From the NCBI GenBank assembly GCA_934644965.1, contig CAKUDG010000012.1, forward strand, positions 1 through 64,000: a stretch of DNA of 64,000 nt. The letters run 5' to 3'. This DNA comes from an uncultured Victivallales bacterium (GTDB lineage: Bacteria; Verrucomicrobiota; Lentisphaeria; Victivallales; UBA1829). Made by a program: the position numbers and the translations under genes. This document shows, piece by piece, positions 52,834 to 61,431 of the stretch (positions are counted from its first letter, which is position 1; each line of letters begins with the position of its first letter). Below the pieces are notes generated by a model that saw only the letters and a list, made by a program, of their open reading frames with translations, ran no database searches and was not told the origin of the DNA.

Positions 52834-53907
52834 TCAGGTGGAGCCATAGAGATCTCCGCAGCACTCACAGGGATTGAAGGATGAGGACGAGGGGGAAGAA
52901 GGATAGGGAAATGCCTTTTTCTCTTCTGTTTCGGTCTCCGTTCCGGGGAAGTTCCGCAATGAATCAGAAGGCTCCTTTCCTCCCCGATGATTCACCTCTT
53001 CCTCTTCCGGAGAAAGCTTCCTCCTCTCCGGTTCAGGAGCGGAAGCATTCTGCTTCCATGAATTTTCCGCCCCGCGCTCCTTGTATTCCACCGGACTCAT
53101 GCCGAAATGCGCTTTGAACGCCCGTGCGAAACTGCTCGGGGAATCATATCCGAGCCGGATTCCGATTTCCTTGCATGAGAGGCGGTTGTCCATCAGCATT
53201 CTGCTTGCGGCGCGCATCCGCTCTCCTGCGGCGAAAACACCCGGGGACATCCCTGTCTGAGAATGGAAAACACGGCTCAGATGCTCGCGCGTCACATGAA
53301 GTTTTTCCGCAATCAGTGAAATATCCATGGACCGGTCAATGTTTCCCGTAATCATTTCCTGAGCCGCACGGGTGAGCTGAGCCTGGGGGGAAATGCTGAG
53401 ATTTCCCTCAAGCGTCTCTCCCAGGGCGGCGAAAGCATCATGAACGATCTTCGCCCCGGCAGTCGGACAAAGCATCTGAAGACTGTCCCGCTGACTCCGG
53501 AAAGAATCCAGGTATTTCACAAGTCCTTTTTCCAGGGGAAGCTCAAAGACATGCCCGTACCGTTCATTCATTTCTCTCGCAATCCTGACCGCCTGAGCTC
53601 CGGCAAAGGACATCCAGATGAATTTCCACGGATTCGACGCATGCCCCGGATAATAATATGCCACCAGAGGATCCCCGATGCACGCCAGAAACGCCCGCCC
53701 CGGAGTCAGACGGTACACATCCTTCCCATAACGGAACGCCCCCTCCCCTTCCACCGTGCAAACCACCTGCGCCCAGTAATCGGGCTTCCGGTGCCGTTCC
53801 TCTATATGATAGACGGGACTGTTCTGGACCTCCAGCACAATCTCCATCGGCATTGCCAGAGATTCCAGAGCCTTCACCACCTGAAAACGTGTCTGCCACA
53901 GACGCAT
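52834..53907 (-). CDS. AraC-family transcriptional regulator
   Basis: 357 residues. An N-terminal cupin-like sugar-sensing domain (YWAQVVCTVEGEGAFRYGKD..., PGRAFLACIGDP) is followed by two helix-turn-helix motifs at about 190-280 (ISLIAEKLHVTREHLSRVFH and CKEIGIRLGYDSPSSFARAF, with FKAHFGMSPVEYK). It ends in an 80-residue low-complexity tail rich in Glu, Ser and Pro. It is divergent from the ThuA gene across a 150-base gap that contains a palindrome, and lies upstream of the glycosidase-like gene on its own strand, so it probably activates both sides in response to a sugar. Confidence 0.92.
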   Translation of the reverse strand: MRLWQTRFQVVKALESLAMPMEIVLEVQNSPVYHIEERHRKPDYWAQVVCTVEGEGAFRYGKDVYRLTPGRAFLACIGDPLVAYYYPGHASNPWKFIWMSFAGAQAVRIAREMNERYGHVFELPLEKGLVKYLDSFRSQRDSLQMLCPTAGAKIVHDAFAALGETLEGNLSISPQAQLTRAAQEMITGNIDRSMDISLIAEKLHVTREHLSRVFHSQTGMSPGVFAAGERMRAASRMLMDNRLSCKEIGIRLGYDSPSSFARAFKAHFGMSPVEYKERGAENSWKQNASAPEPERRKLSPEEEEVNHRGGKEPSDSLRNFPGTETETEEKKAFPYPSSPSSSSFNPCECCGDLYGST

Positions 53908-53961
53908 GAACCATTTCTCACAAAGTGTATCAATATATCACATTTTGTATACTGATATCCC

Positions 53962-53991
53962 TTTGAAAGATAATTTCAAATGTTTTATTGT
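53962..53991 (+). promoter_or_regulatory. ThuA-operon promoter with embedded palindrome
   Basis: TTGAAA (53963-53968), a 17-base spacer and TATTGT (53986-53991) form the promoter. A perfect inverted repeat, TTTGAAA-GATAA-TTTCAAA (53962-53980), covers the -35 box and half the spacer, a position suited to repression. The predicted leader to ATG 54059 is about 60 bases. Confidence 0.6.
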
Positions 53992-54058
53992 TAAAATAAG
54001 CCGGAAAATATTCCGGGGAACAAATCACAGGACAAAATCCAAAAACAGGAATCGTCTT

Positions 54059-54808
54059 ATGGCAGCGGATAAAATCAATGTGACGGTCTGGAACGAATAC
54101 TGGCATGAACAGCAGAGCGAGGAAATCCGGAAAATCTATCCCGAAGGCATGCACAAGGCCATCGGTGCGGGCCTTCTGAAGGAAAACTGCTTCAATGTCA
54201 ACTACGCCACGCTCGACATGCCGGAACATGGTCTTACGGAAGAAGTTCTCGACTCCACAGACGTCCTCTTCTGGTGGGGGCACTGCAAACATGGGGAAGT
54301 CAAAGATGAAATTGTGGACCGGGTCCAGAAACGCGTGCTCGAAGGCATGGGGCTGATCTGTCTCCATTCCGCACATTTTTCCAAAATCTTCCGCAGAATG
54401 CTCGGGACCACCTGTTCCCTCAAGTGGCGCGAATTCGCCGAACGCGAAAGAGTCTGGAACATCGAACCCGGACACCCGATCACAGAGGGAATCGGCGAAT
54501 ATTTTGAAGTCCCCAACTGTGAAATGTACGGGGAACGCTTCGACATCCCGAATCCCGACAAGGTCATCTTCATTTCCTGGTACGAAGGCGGAGAAGTCTT
54601 CCGCAGCGGCGTCACCTTTGAACGCGGCTATGGACGGATTTTCTATTTCTCTCCCGGTCACGAAACCTTCCCCATTTATCACAATCCCACCATCCAGAAG
54701 GTTCTTTCCAACGCCGCGAAATGGGCCGCCCCCAGAATCCGGAAACCCATGAGCTGCCCGATGGTCGCTCCGCTCGAAAACATTGAAAAGAAAACTCCCG
54801 TGTTCTGA
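54059..54808 (+). CDS. ThuA-like domain protein
   Basis: This 249-residue protein has the ThuA fold, related to class I glutamine amidotransferases (VTVWNEYWHEQ, DVLFWWGHCKHGEV, GLICLHSAHFSKIF, GRIFYFSPGHETFP). ThuA proteins accompany sugar-oxidising dehydrogenases in trehalose and related disaccharide catabolism. It is the first gene of an apparent operon with two Gfo/Idh/MocA dehydrogenases and a TIM-barrel isomerase. ATG 54059 is chosen because homology begins there; the frame is open further upstream across the promoter. Its chemical role is not established for the family. Confidence 0.88.
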   Translation: MAADKINVTVWNEYWHEQQSEEIRKIYPEGMHKAIGAGLLKENCFNVNYATLDMPEHGLTEEVLDSTDVLFWWGHCKHGEVKDEIVDRVQKRVLEGMGLICLHSAHFSKIFRRMLGTTCSLKWREFAERERVWNIEPGHPITEGIGEYFEVPNCEMYGERFDIPNPDKVIFISWYEGGEVFRSGVTFERGYGRIFYFSPGHETFPIYHNPTIQKVLSNAAKWAAPRIRKPMSCPMVAPLENIEKKTPVF

Positions 54809-54865
54809 AAACGGGAAAAGCGGACCTTTCATGCTGCCAGGCACAAAAAGGAAATCTTCAGCAAA

Positions 54866-55942
54866 ATGAACACCATGAAGAAGACAAAGAAGAGAACTCT
54901 CCGCTGCGGAGTGGTGGGGCTGGGAGTCGGGAAACGGCGGCACATTGAAGGATACCGGACCCATCCGGATGCGGAGGTCGTCGCCATTGCGGACACCAAT
55001 CCGGAACGCATCCGGGACGTCGGTGAAGCCTACGGCATTCCGGGACGATATCTCTCCCTCAGCGATATGCTCCGTCATGAAAAACTCGATGTGGTGTCCA
55101 TTGCCACGCCGAATCATTTTCATAAGCCGCTGACTCTGGAAGCTCTCCGGGCGGGGTGCCATGTGCTCTGCGAAAAGCCCATGGCGCTCAGCGCGGAGGA
55201 CGCTCTGGACATGATCAGCGTCTCCCGGGAAGTCAAGCGCAGAGTGATGATCAATTTCTCCAGCCGCACAAGCGAGGAAGCCTGTGCCATGAAGAAAGCC
55301 GTCGATGACGGACTTCTGGGCGACATCTACTTTGCCCGCTCCATCTGGCTCCGCCGCCGCCGGATTCCCGGATTCGGCGGATGGTTCGGCCAGAAAGCCC
55401 TTGCCGGAGGAGGTCCGCTCATCGACATCGGCGTGCACCGGCTGGATCTGGCGCTCTGGCTCATGGGATTTCCGAAACCCGTCTGGGTTCTCGGATCCAC
55501 TTGCGACGCCATTGCAAAACCCATGGCCGAACGGGAGAACAAAGCGTTCGACGTGGAGGATTTCGCCGTCGCACTCATCAAGTTTGAAAACGGAGCCACA
55601 CTGGAGCTGGAAGCCTCCTGGTGCGCCAACATCAAGGAACGCGAACACGTTTCCACCCGGCTCCTCGGCACCAGAGCCGGACTCCTGCACCACAATATCG
55701 GCGACGTGTACGACTCCTTTGCAGAACTGTATCTGGAAAAAGACGGCTGCCAGTATGACATGAAACTGCATCCGCCCGTCCCCGAAGCGAAAACCAGCAT
55801 GTATCATTTCGTCGACGCCATCCTGAACGACCGTCCTCACATGGCGGGTCCGGAAGAAGGGCTCATGGTCATGCGGATACTCGATGCCGTCTATGAAAGC
55901 GCCGGAACGGGGAAACCCGTCCGTGTCAGGGACATTTCCTGA
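54866..55942 (+). CDS. Gfo/Idh/MocA-family oxidoreductase (first of a tandem pair)
   Basis: This 358-residue NAD(P)-dependent sugar dehydrogenase has an N-terminal Rossmann motif, GVVGLGVGKRRH (about 15-26), and the catalytic EKP lysine in HVLCEKPMA. A GGGPLIDIGVHRLDLALWLMG segment supplies the active-site Asp and His. The C-terminal beta-sheet domain carries FENGATLELEASW. It is soluble. It follows the ThuA gene by 57 bases and a close paralog starts 64 bases after it. Members oxidise sugar hydroxyls (myo-inositol, 3-hydroxyl of glucosides); the substrate here is not readable. Confidence 0.92.
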   Translation: MNTMKKTKKRTLRCGVVGLGVGKRRHIEGYRTHPDAEVVAIADTNPERIRDVGEAYGIPGRYLSLSDMLRHEKLDVVSIATPNHFHKPLTLEALRAGCHVLCEKPMALSAEDALDMISVSREVKRRVMINFSSRTSEEACAMKKAVDDGLLGDIYFARSIWLRRRRIPGFGGWFGQKALAGGGPLIDIGVHRLDLALWLMGFPKPVWVLGSTCDAIAKPMAERENKAFDVEDFAVALIKFENGATLELEASWCANIKEREHVSTRLLGTRAGLLHHNIGDVYDSFAELYLEKDGCQYDMKLHPPVPEAKTSMYHFVDAILNDRPHMAGPEEGLMVMRILDAVYESAGTGKPVRVRDIS

Positions 55943-56006
55943 TTCAAAGATTTTCAAGGAACCCAACATATTCTCACTCAATATTTTCCAAGGAACAGCA
56001 GAAAAA

Positions 56007-57158
56007 ATGGCAGAAAAAAAGGCGAAGAAACCCCCCGTTCAGAAGAAAAAGCAGTCCCCGGCAAAAAACACGGAAACGAGGGGAAAACTGAAATGCGCGG
56101 TTGTCGGTCTGGGCATCGGCCAGATGCACGTGGATCAGTATCAGCACTGCCCGGACGCGGAACTGGTCGCGATCTGTGACATCGACCCGGTCAGACTCCA
56201 TGCCGTCGGCGACAAATTCCATGTGGACAAACGCTATGAAAGCATCACGGAAATGCTTGCCGCGGAAAAGCCGGACGTCGTTTCCATCGCCGTCCCGAAC
56301 CATCTGCACAAGCCCCTGACGATCGAAGCTCTCGAAGCCGGCTGCCACGTCCTCTGCGAAAAGCCCATGGCCATGAACGCAGAGGAAGCGGAGGAAATGG
56401 TCAAGACCGCCAAACGCATGAAGAAACGTCTGATGATCGACTTCTCCTATCGCACAAGCGAGCAGTCCGTCGCACTCAAAAAGGCGGTCGACGGCGGAGC
56501 GCTCGGAAACATTTACTACGCACGGACACAATGGCTCCGCAGACGCGGCGCACCCTCCGGAGCCGGCTGCTGGTTCAGTCAGAAGAAACTTGCCGGAGGC
56601 GGGCCGCTCCTGGATCTCGGAGTGCATCGTCTGGATCTGGCGCTCTGGCTCATGGGCTATCCCAAGCCGCTCTGGGTGCTCGGATCGACCTATGACCATC
56701 TGGCTAAGCAGATTGACGATGCGGCCTATGATCCCGTCGCAAACAAAATGGTCAGAAACAGCGGACGGATTTATGATGTGGAGGATTTCGCCGTTGCTCT
56801 CGTCAAATTTGAAAACGGCGCCACTCTCGAACTGGAGGCATCCTGGCTCGCAAACATCAAGGAACGCGAACTGATGACTACCAGACTCCTCGGGACAAAA
56901 GGCGGACTCCTTCAGAAAAACGTCAACGAAACCTATTCCTTTGAAGCCGAAATCTTCACCGAAATGAACGGCTGCCAGTATGACATGAAGCTGCATCCGC
57001 CCGTCCCCGCGGCCCATTCCCACATGTACAACTTTGTGGAGGCCATCGTGCACGGGACACCGCATGATGCAACGGGTGAACAGGGGCTGCTCGTCATGAG
57101 AATTCTCGACGCCATTTACAAAAGCGCCGAAACCGGAGATCCGGTCTTCATACAGTGA
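56007..57158 (+). CDS. Gfo/Idh/MocA-family oxidoreductase (second of a tandem pair)
   Basis: This 383-residue paralog of the preceding protein shares long blocks, for example DVVSIAxPNHxHKPLTxEAL, GCHVLCEKPMA, DLALWLMGxPKPxWVLGST and FENGATLELEASW, and differs by a Lys/Pro-rich N-terminal extension of about 28 residues and an insertion near 235-250. Rossmann GLGIGQMH and the EKP lysine are intact. ATG 56007 follows AAGGAA; upstream codons in frame belong to the previous gene's end. It probably acts on a related substrate or the reverse step of the same pathway. Confidence 0.92.
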   Translation: MAEKKAKKPPVQKKKQSPAKNTETRGKLKCAVVGLGIGQMHVDQYQHCPDAELVAICDIDPVRLHAVGDKFHVDKRYESITEMLAAEKPDVVSIAVPNHLHKPLTIEALEAGCHVLCEKPMAMNAEEAEEMVKTAKRMKKRLMIDFSYRTSEQSVALKKAVDGGALGNIYYARTQWLRRRGAPSGAGCWFSQKKLAGGGPLLDLGVHRLDLALWLMGYPKPLWVLGSTYDHLAKQIDDAAYDPVANKMVRNSGRIYDVEDFAVALVKFENGATLELEASWLANIKERELMTTRLLGTKGGLLQKNVNETYSFEAEIFTEMNGCQYDMKLHPPVPAAHSHMYNFVEAIVHGTPHDATGEQGLLVMRILDAIYKSAETGDPVFIQ

Positions 57159-57476
57159 TGCATTTTTCTCTTCCTCCCCCTCTTCCGGTCCGCCGCCAGA
57201 GCCTCCCCCCGGAAAGCCCGGAAAACACGCCGGGCGGACTCGGCGGACGCTGGAAACACGGCAGACTCAGAGGGGGAGAGAAGGAAAAGAAGACGCGTAA
57301 GTGAAAGTGAAGAGGAAGCGCAGCGTCGAAGAGGAGAGGGAGAAAAGAAACGATTCTTCTTTCCGCATATGGAATACAGAGGATTCCGTCGCAGAGACGG
57401 CTTCTCAGAAACAACAACATTTCAGGCAAACTCAAAATAGAACTCAAAACAAATTCAAAAACAAACGAGGCTCATT
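57159..57476. other. Structured intergenic region with nested inverted repeats
   Basis: Three inverted repeats are nested: CCCCCTCT/AGAGGGGG (57176-57183, 57269-57276), GTCCGCCG/CGGCGGAC (57188-57195, 57241-57248) and GCCCGG/CCGGGC (57216-57221, 57230-57235). After 57276 the plus strand is purine-rich up to the GAGG ribosome-binding site at about 57468. It could be a terminator-like element or a folded leader of the isomerase mRNA. Confidence 0.55.
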
Positions 57477-58370
57477 ATGAAGAACATTCTGATCGGCACG
57501 ATGTCCCGCGGGGATCGGGAGACTCCGAAATATATTGAATCTCTGGGAAAACTCGGTTTTGAATGCACGGAAATCACTTTCGGACATGACTGCACCTGGC
57601 TGACGGAAACGGATCTCGACGCATACGCGGCGGATTGTGTGAAGGCATTGAAGCAGTACGGCATGGAAATGTCGGCCATAGCCGTCTACGGCAACCCGCT
57701 GGAAAGCGACGACAAAGCAAAAGTCACGCTGAAAAGCTGGGAACTTGCCATCGACAACGCCCATAAGTTCGGCACGAATCTGGTCTGCGGCTTCACCGGA
57801 CGCCTCGTCGGGAAACCCATTCCGGATTCCATTCCGCAGTACCGGGCAGTTTTTGGAGAACTCGCCGCCCGTGCGGAGGAAAAAGGCGTCCGGATCGCCT
57901 TTGAAAACTGCACCATGGGCGGAAACTGGTATGACGGAGGATGGAATATCGCCGTCAACCCGGATGCATGGAATCTGATGTTTGAAGCTCTTCCCGCCGG
58001 AAACATCGGTCTCGAATGGGAGCCTGCGCATCAGATGATGCAGCTGATCGATCCCATTGCGCAGCTCCGCACCTGGGCACCGAAAATTTTCCATCTTCAC
58101 GGAAAAGACGCCACCATCGAATGGGACACTATGAGAAAAACCGGGATCAAGGCCGCGGCCTTCCCCGCCTATCACAGGACTCCCGGCTTCGGAGACAGCA
58201 ACTGGACCGACATCATCTCCATTCTCAGACAGCACAACTATCAGGGAAATATCGACATCGAAGGCTGGCACGACCCCATTTACAGAGGAGAACTCGAAAT
58301 GACCGGCCAGGTCTTCGGCTTGAATTATCTCAAGCGCTGCCGCGGCGGGGACTTCGTTCCCAATCCCTGA
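57477..58370 (+). CDS. Sugar phosphate isomerase/epimerase-like TIM-barrel protein
   Basis: This 297-residue protein of the AP-endonuclease-2-like TIM-barrel superfamily has candidate metal ligands in VRIAFENC (Glu), GLEWEPAHQM (Glu, His), FHLHGKDA (His, Asp) and NIDIEGWHDP (Glu). It is cytoplasmic. GAGG lies 6 bases before the ATG. It is the last gene of the ThuA-dehydrogenase group, 318 bases after the second dehydrogenase. In such contexts members act as isomerases, epimerases or keto-sugar lyases on the oxidised sugar. Which reaction it performs is not determined. Confidence 0.85.
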   Translation: MKNILIGTMSRGDRETPKYIESLGKLGFECTEITFGHDCTWLTETDLDAYAADCVKALKQYGMEMSAIAVYGNPLESDDKAKVTLKSWELAIDNAHKFGTNLVCGFTGRLVGKPIPDSIPQYRAVFGELAARAEEKGVRIAFENCTMGGNWYDGGWNIAVNPDAWNLMFEALPAGNIGLEWEPAHQMMQLIDPIAQLRTWAPKIFHLHGKDATIEWDTMRKTGIKAAAFPAYHRTPGFGDSNWTDIISILRQHNYQGNIDIEGWHDPIYRGELEMTGQVFGLNYLKRCRGGDFVPNP

Positions 58371-58380
58371 GAGATCATCC

Positions 58381-58440
58381 GCAGCAACAGCAGCTGCAGC
58401 AGCAAAAACAGCAGCAACGCAGCAAAACAGCACGCAGAGG
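58381..58440 (+). repeat. Degenerate CAG/CAA repeat
   Basis: The segment is built almost entirely of CAG, CAA and GCA triplets and starts just after the isomerase stop codon. It may be a decayed extension of the gene's 3' end or slippage-derived DNA. Confidence 0.7.
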
Positions 58441-58541
58441 CCGTCTTCCAAGCTCTTTCGGGTCCCATCCATTTTCTCCAGCAGGATGATGCTGAAGCAA
58501 ACGGCAGAAACAAGCTCTGCACCTGAGAATCACACAAAAAA

Positions 58542-58601
58542 GCGGGAGGAGGGAAGAACAGCAGAAAATGCAGACTTCCCTTCTCCCTCCTGCCTTTTTT
58601 T
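58542..58601 (+). terminator. Intrinsic terminator of the ThuA-dehydrogenase-isomerase group
   Basis: GCGGGAGGAGGGAAG (58542-58556) pairs with CTTCCCT...CCTCCTGC (58575-58593) with one G-U pair and a small bulge, then seven T residues (58595-58601). A run of six A residues just before the stem may let it work in the other direction as well. Confidence 0.72.
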
Positions 58602-58899
58602 CCTTTCCCTCTTTTCCATTTTCATTTCTCCTCACATCACTTTTCTTCGGTCTTCACCATTCCGAGTTTACTTTCCCGGTCTTTTCTTCTGTTCCCCAAC
58701 AATGAGTTCCGTGGCTTCCGTATCTCCTTTCCCGGCGGCAGCTTTTCTGCACATCTTATTTTCCGCGGATTCCTCGGAATCCGGATCCAGCTGTTCGGGG
58801 ACAAAGGGAAGGCGATGGAGAATAGAAAAAAGCGGGGGAGGAAACGCCCCGGAGAGTCTCCGGACAGGAGAAAACAAATGGATTCTCTTTTCCATGGGA

Positions 58900-58928
58900 T
58901 TGCAAAATGAGCTGTTTTGAAGTATTGT
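58900..58928 (+). promoter_or_regulatory. Promoter of the META-domain lipoprotein
   Basis: TTGCAA (58900-58905), a 17-base spacer and TATTGT (58923-58928) form a plausible sigma-70 promoter; the leader to ATG 59057 would be about 120 bases. Confidence 0.5.
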
Positions 58929-59056
58929 CATCCAGAAGCGTTTCCGGACTGGAGGGCGGATTTTCCCGCACAATACCGCTCCGGAGCGGGAACCGGCCGA
59001 CAGCGGATGCTGTCCAATGCTTCCAGTTGATTCCAAATAAAAAAAGGAAAAAAGAG

Positions 59057-59581
59057 ATGAAACACAGAAAAAATTCATGGTTCGCCGCCGCCGTAACAGG
59101 TCTTTTTGCCGCGGGAGGACTTCTTCTTTCCCAAGGCTGCTGCTGCGGACAGCAGCAGCTCTGCACCGGGACGGGAAATGATCTGCCGTCTTCGCAAACG
59201 CCGGACTCCGCCGGGACCCCCTCTCTTTCCATTGCGCAAAACGCCTGGGTTCTGGATCTTTCCTCTCTTCAGGGTGCGGAGAAGGGGTGGGCAAAACCGG
59301 AAAAAACCATTGATTTCCAGATTTTCCCCAAAGATCAGAGAGTGGCGGGCTGCGCGGGAGTGAACCGCTATTTCGGATCGGCGGTCATAGACGGGAAAAC
59401 AATCCGGCTCGGCCCCCTCGGCGCCACCATGATGGCCGGACCCGGACTCGAATATGAACAGCTTTATCTGAAAATGCTTGCTTCTGTCGATGCCTGGAAA
59501 ATCGAAGGGAAGACTCTTTTCCTGGAAAGCGCCGGGAAAACGGTTGCTGAATTCAAGCCCGCCCCGGAAGAAAAGAAATAA
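59057..59581 (+). CDS. META-domain lipoprotein (HslJ-like)
   Basis: 174 residues. A signal peptide (WFAAAVTGLFAAGGLLLSQGC) ends at a cysteine cluster, CCC, with a slightly non-canonical lipobox (SQGC). The META domain fills residues 75-165, with VAGCAGVNRYFGSAVIDGKTI and the TMMAGPGLEYEQLYLKMLASVDAWKIEG block. META proteins such as HslJ and DUF306 lipoproteins are small envelope proteins linked to stress or antibiotic tolerance, without defined enzymatic function. AAGGAAAAAAG precedes the ATG. It is monocistronic, with its own promoter, and converges on rhaB. Confidence 0.85.
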   Translation: MKHRKNSWFAAAVTGLFAAGGLLLSQGCCCGQQQLCTGTGNDLPSSQTPDSAGTPSLSIAQNAWVLDLSSLQGAEKGWAKPEKTIDFQIFPKDQRVAGCAGVNRYFGSAVIDGKTIRLGPLGATMMAGPGLEYEQLYLKMLASVDAWKIEGKTLFLESAGKTVAEFKPAPEEKK

Positions 59582-59892
59582 TCCCGCTCTTCCGGATCAT
59601 TATCATTCCGGTCCGGAAGGAAAAACGGAAACAGCAGAAGAAGATTACTGCGGAAAGTGTTTCCGGCGAAATTCCTTCTCTCCTCCAGCATACAAAGCCG
59701 TACAGGGAAGGAGGAAGGAAATTCAGGAATTCCATTCCCCCACTTTTTTTCTTCTCCTCCCGTACAGTCGGCAGGGGCAGAAGAAGGGAGGAACAAACGG
59801 GAAAGCTCTCTTGGCCGGGAACACTTTTCCGAGTGCAGAGCCGACTCTTTTTCACTCGCATCCGGAGCAATGAAGGAAAGGAAGAGAACACT
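59582..59892. other. Convergent intergenic region
   Basis: About 310 bases between the META lipoprotein and rhaB. TTCCGG/CCGGAA (about 59590-59617) forms a short inverted repeat near the lipoprotein stop. No T-run terminator and no gene were seen. Confidence 0.4.
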
Positions 59893-61332
59893 CTAGGATT
59901 GTTTCCGAGACCCGGGGTGCCAGGTTTCGATTCCGAAAGAGGAGACGACCCGTTTTCTGGCCTCGTCCAGGGAACTGAGTTCTCCGGCAATCATCAGCTG
60001 GGACAGGAGATTCCCGGCGGCGGTGGCTTCGACGGGGCCGGCAGTCACGGGGATTCCGACGGAATCGGCTGTGAGACGCATCAGGAGAGAGTCACGGGTT
60101 GCACCTCCAAGCATGTGCAGAACGTCATATTTCAGATGGAGGATTTTTTCCAGGAGCCGGAGTTTGTCCCGGAAGCATTCAGCAAGGGAATCATATACGC
60201 ACCGGAGGAGTTCGCCGTCGGATTCCGGGGAGCCCTGTCCGGAGGCGATGCAGCTGGAGCGGATTCTGGCGGGCATGTCGCCTGGGCTCAGGAATTCAGG
60301 GGCATTCGGATCCACGCGGAAAGGGACCGGGCCGGTTTCTTCGGCAAGACGGCTCATTTCAGGGAAGGAAATGTCGCGGCCTGCCTCCATCCAGGTGCGC
60401 CGGATTTCCTGGAGGAGCCATGTTCCGGCGATATTCGTCAGGAAGCGGATGGAATCACGGATGCCGCCTTCGTTTGTGAAATGCGCATTTCTTGCGTCTT
60501 CGGAGAGACAGGGGGAATCCAGTTCAGTTCCAAGCAGCGCCCAGGTGCCTGTGCTCAGGAAGGCCCGGTTCAGCGAACGATTGCGGACGGGGAGCGCCGC
60601 AACGGCACTCGCGGTGTCATGTGAAGGCACCTTCACCACCGATATCGGCGGGATCCCGAGTTCATCGCAGATTTCCTTCCTGAGCGGCAGGGAAGCGGAT
60701 AACGGACGCTTCAGCGGCGGGAGAATGGATACGGGAATTCCAAGGCGTTCCAGCAACGATTCACTCCACTGCCCCCGCCGCGCATCCAGCATCGCCCCGG
60801 TGGAGGCAATGGTGTATTCACAGGACAAATCGCCGCAGAGCAGATACAGCAAAGCATCCGGCATGAAGAGAAGGCGCGAACCATGGAGAAAATCTTCCGG
60901 ATGACTCTCCTTGTGCGCAAAAAGCTGGTAGATGGTGTTGAACGGCATTTCCTGAATGCCGCAGATCGAATACATTTCCTCCTGAGAAACGATCCGGTGC
61001 ACGCGTTCCGGAACATCGGCCGTACGGGAATCACGGTAACAGTAGGGATCCCGCACAGGAGCACCATTCCGGAAAAAGGCATAGTCCACGCCCCAGGTGT
61101 CCACGGAAAGCGATTCGATGGGGGCGGCTTCCGCGGCGCAGGCCTTCGCAATTCCGATTTTGATCTCTCGGAAGAGACGTTCCAGATTCCAGAAAAGATG
61201 TCCGGACCGTTCTTCCGGAAAATTCCCGAAACGGTGTACTTCGCGGAGAGTCAGGACTCCGTCGACAATTTTACCCGTAATGGCGCGCCCGCTGGATGCA
61301 CCCAGATCAAAGGCCAGACAGATTTTCGGCAT
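59893..61332 (-). CDS. rhaB: L-rhamnulokinase
   Basis: This 479-residue FGGY-family sugar kinase phosphorylates L-rhamnulose to L-rhamnulose 1-phosphate with ATP. The N-terminal phosphate motif is DLGASSGRAITG. RhaB features include HLFWNLERLF, SVDTWGVDYAFF, RDPYCYRDSRT, PFNTIYQLFAH, VKVPSHDTASAVAALP and the C-terminal LGGATRDSLLMRLTADS. ATG 61332 (MPKICLAFDLG) has AGGA at 7 bases; a TTG 15 bases upstream is less likely. It follows rhaA by 99 bases on the minus strand, forming rhaA-rhaB. The aldolase (rhaD) and a rhamnose transporter are not in the window. Confidence 0.94.
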   Translation of the reverse strand: MPKICLAFDLGASSGRAITGKIVDGVLTLREVHRFGNFPEERSGHLFWNLERLFREIKIGIAKACAAEAAPIESLSVDTWGVDYAFFRNGAPVRDPYCYRDSRTADVPERVHRIVSQEEMYSICGIQEMPFNTIYQLFAHKESHPEDFLHGSRLLFMPDALLYLLCGDLSCEYTIASTGAMLDARRGQWSESLLERLGIPVSILPPLKRPLSASLPLRKEICDELGIPPISVVKVPSHDTASAVAALPVRNRSLNRAFLSTGTWALLGTELDSPCLSEDARNAHFTNEGGIRDSIRFLTNIAGTWLLQEIRRTWMEAGRDISFPEMSRLAEETGPVPFRVDPNAPEFLSPGDMPARIRSSCIASGQGSPESDGELLRCVYDSLAECFRDKLRLLEKILHLKYDVLHMLGGATRDSLLMRLTADSVGIPVTAGPVEATAAGNLLSQLMIAGELSSLDEARKRVVSSFGIETWHPGSRKQS

Positions 61333-61431
61333 GATGAAGTCCTGCAATCCTTCCTTTTTCTTTTTTTACCCCGGTTCGAGTCCTTTTCTCCCGAGTTTTC
61401 TCCTGCGTGACTCCCCTGTCTTTCGCGGCAC

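Larger units (their letters stand above)
58371..59056. other. Intergenic region with CAG-rich segment, terminator and promoter
   Basis: About 690 bases without a supported gene. The first 60 bases after the isomerase stop (58381-58440) are a degenerate CAG/CAA repeat. A strong terminator follows at 58542-58601, then pyrimidine-rich DNA, and a promoter at 58900-58928. Open frames here are low-complexity and on conflicting strands. Confidence 0.5.

Noticed and set aside
53925..53960. Imperfect repeats around TATCAATATATCACA as an AraC binding site
   Set aside because: The half-sites do not align into two clear direct repeats, and AT-rich sequence alone could produce them, so no operator is claimed.
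58486..58920. 145-codon plus-strand frame after the isomerase gene
   Set aside because: It spans the strong terminator at 58542-58601 and the META-lipoprotein promoter, and is Ser/Phe/Pro-rich without a domain or ribosome-binding site.
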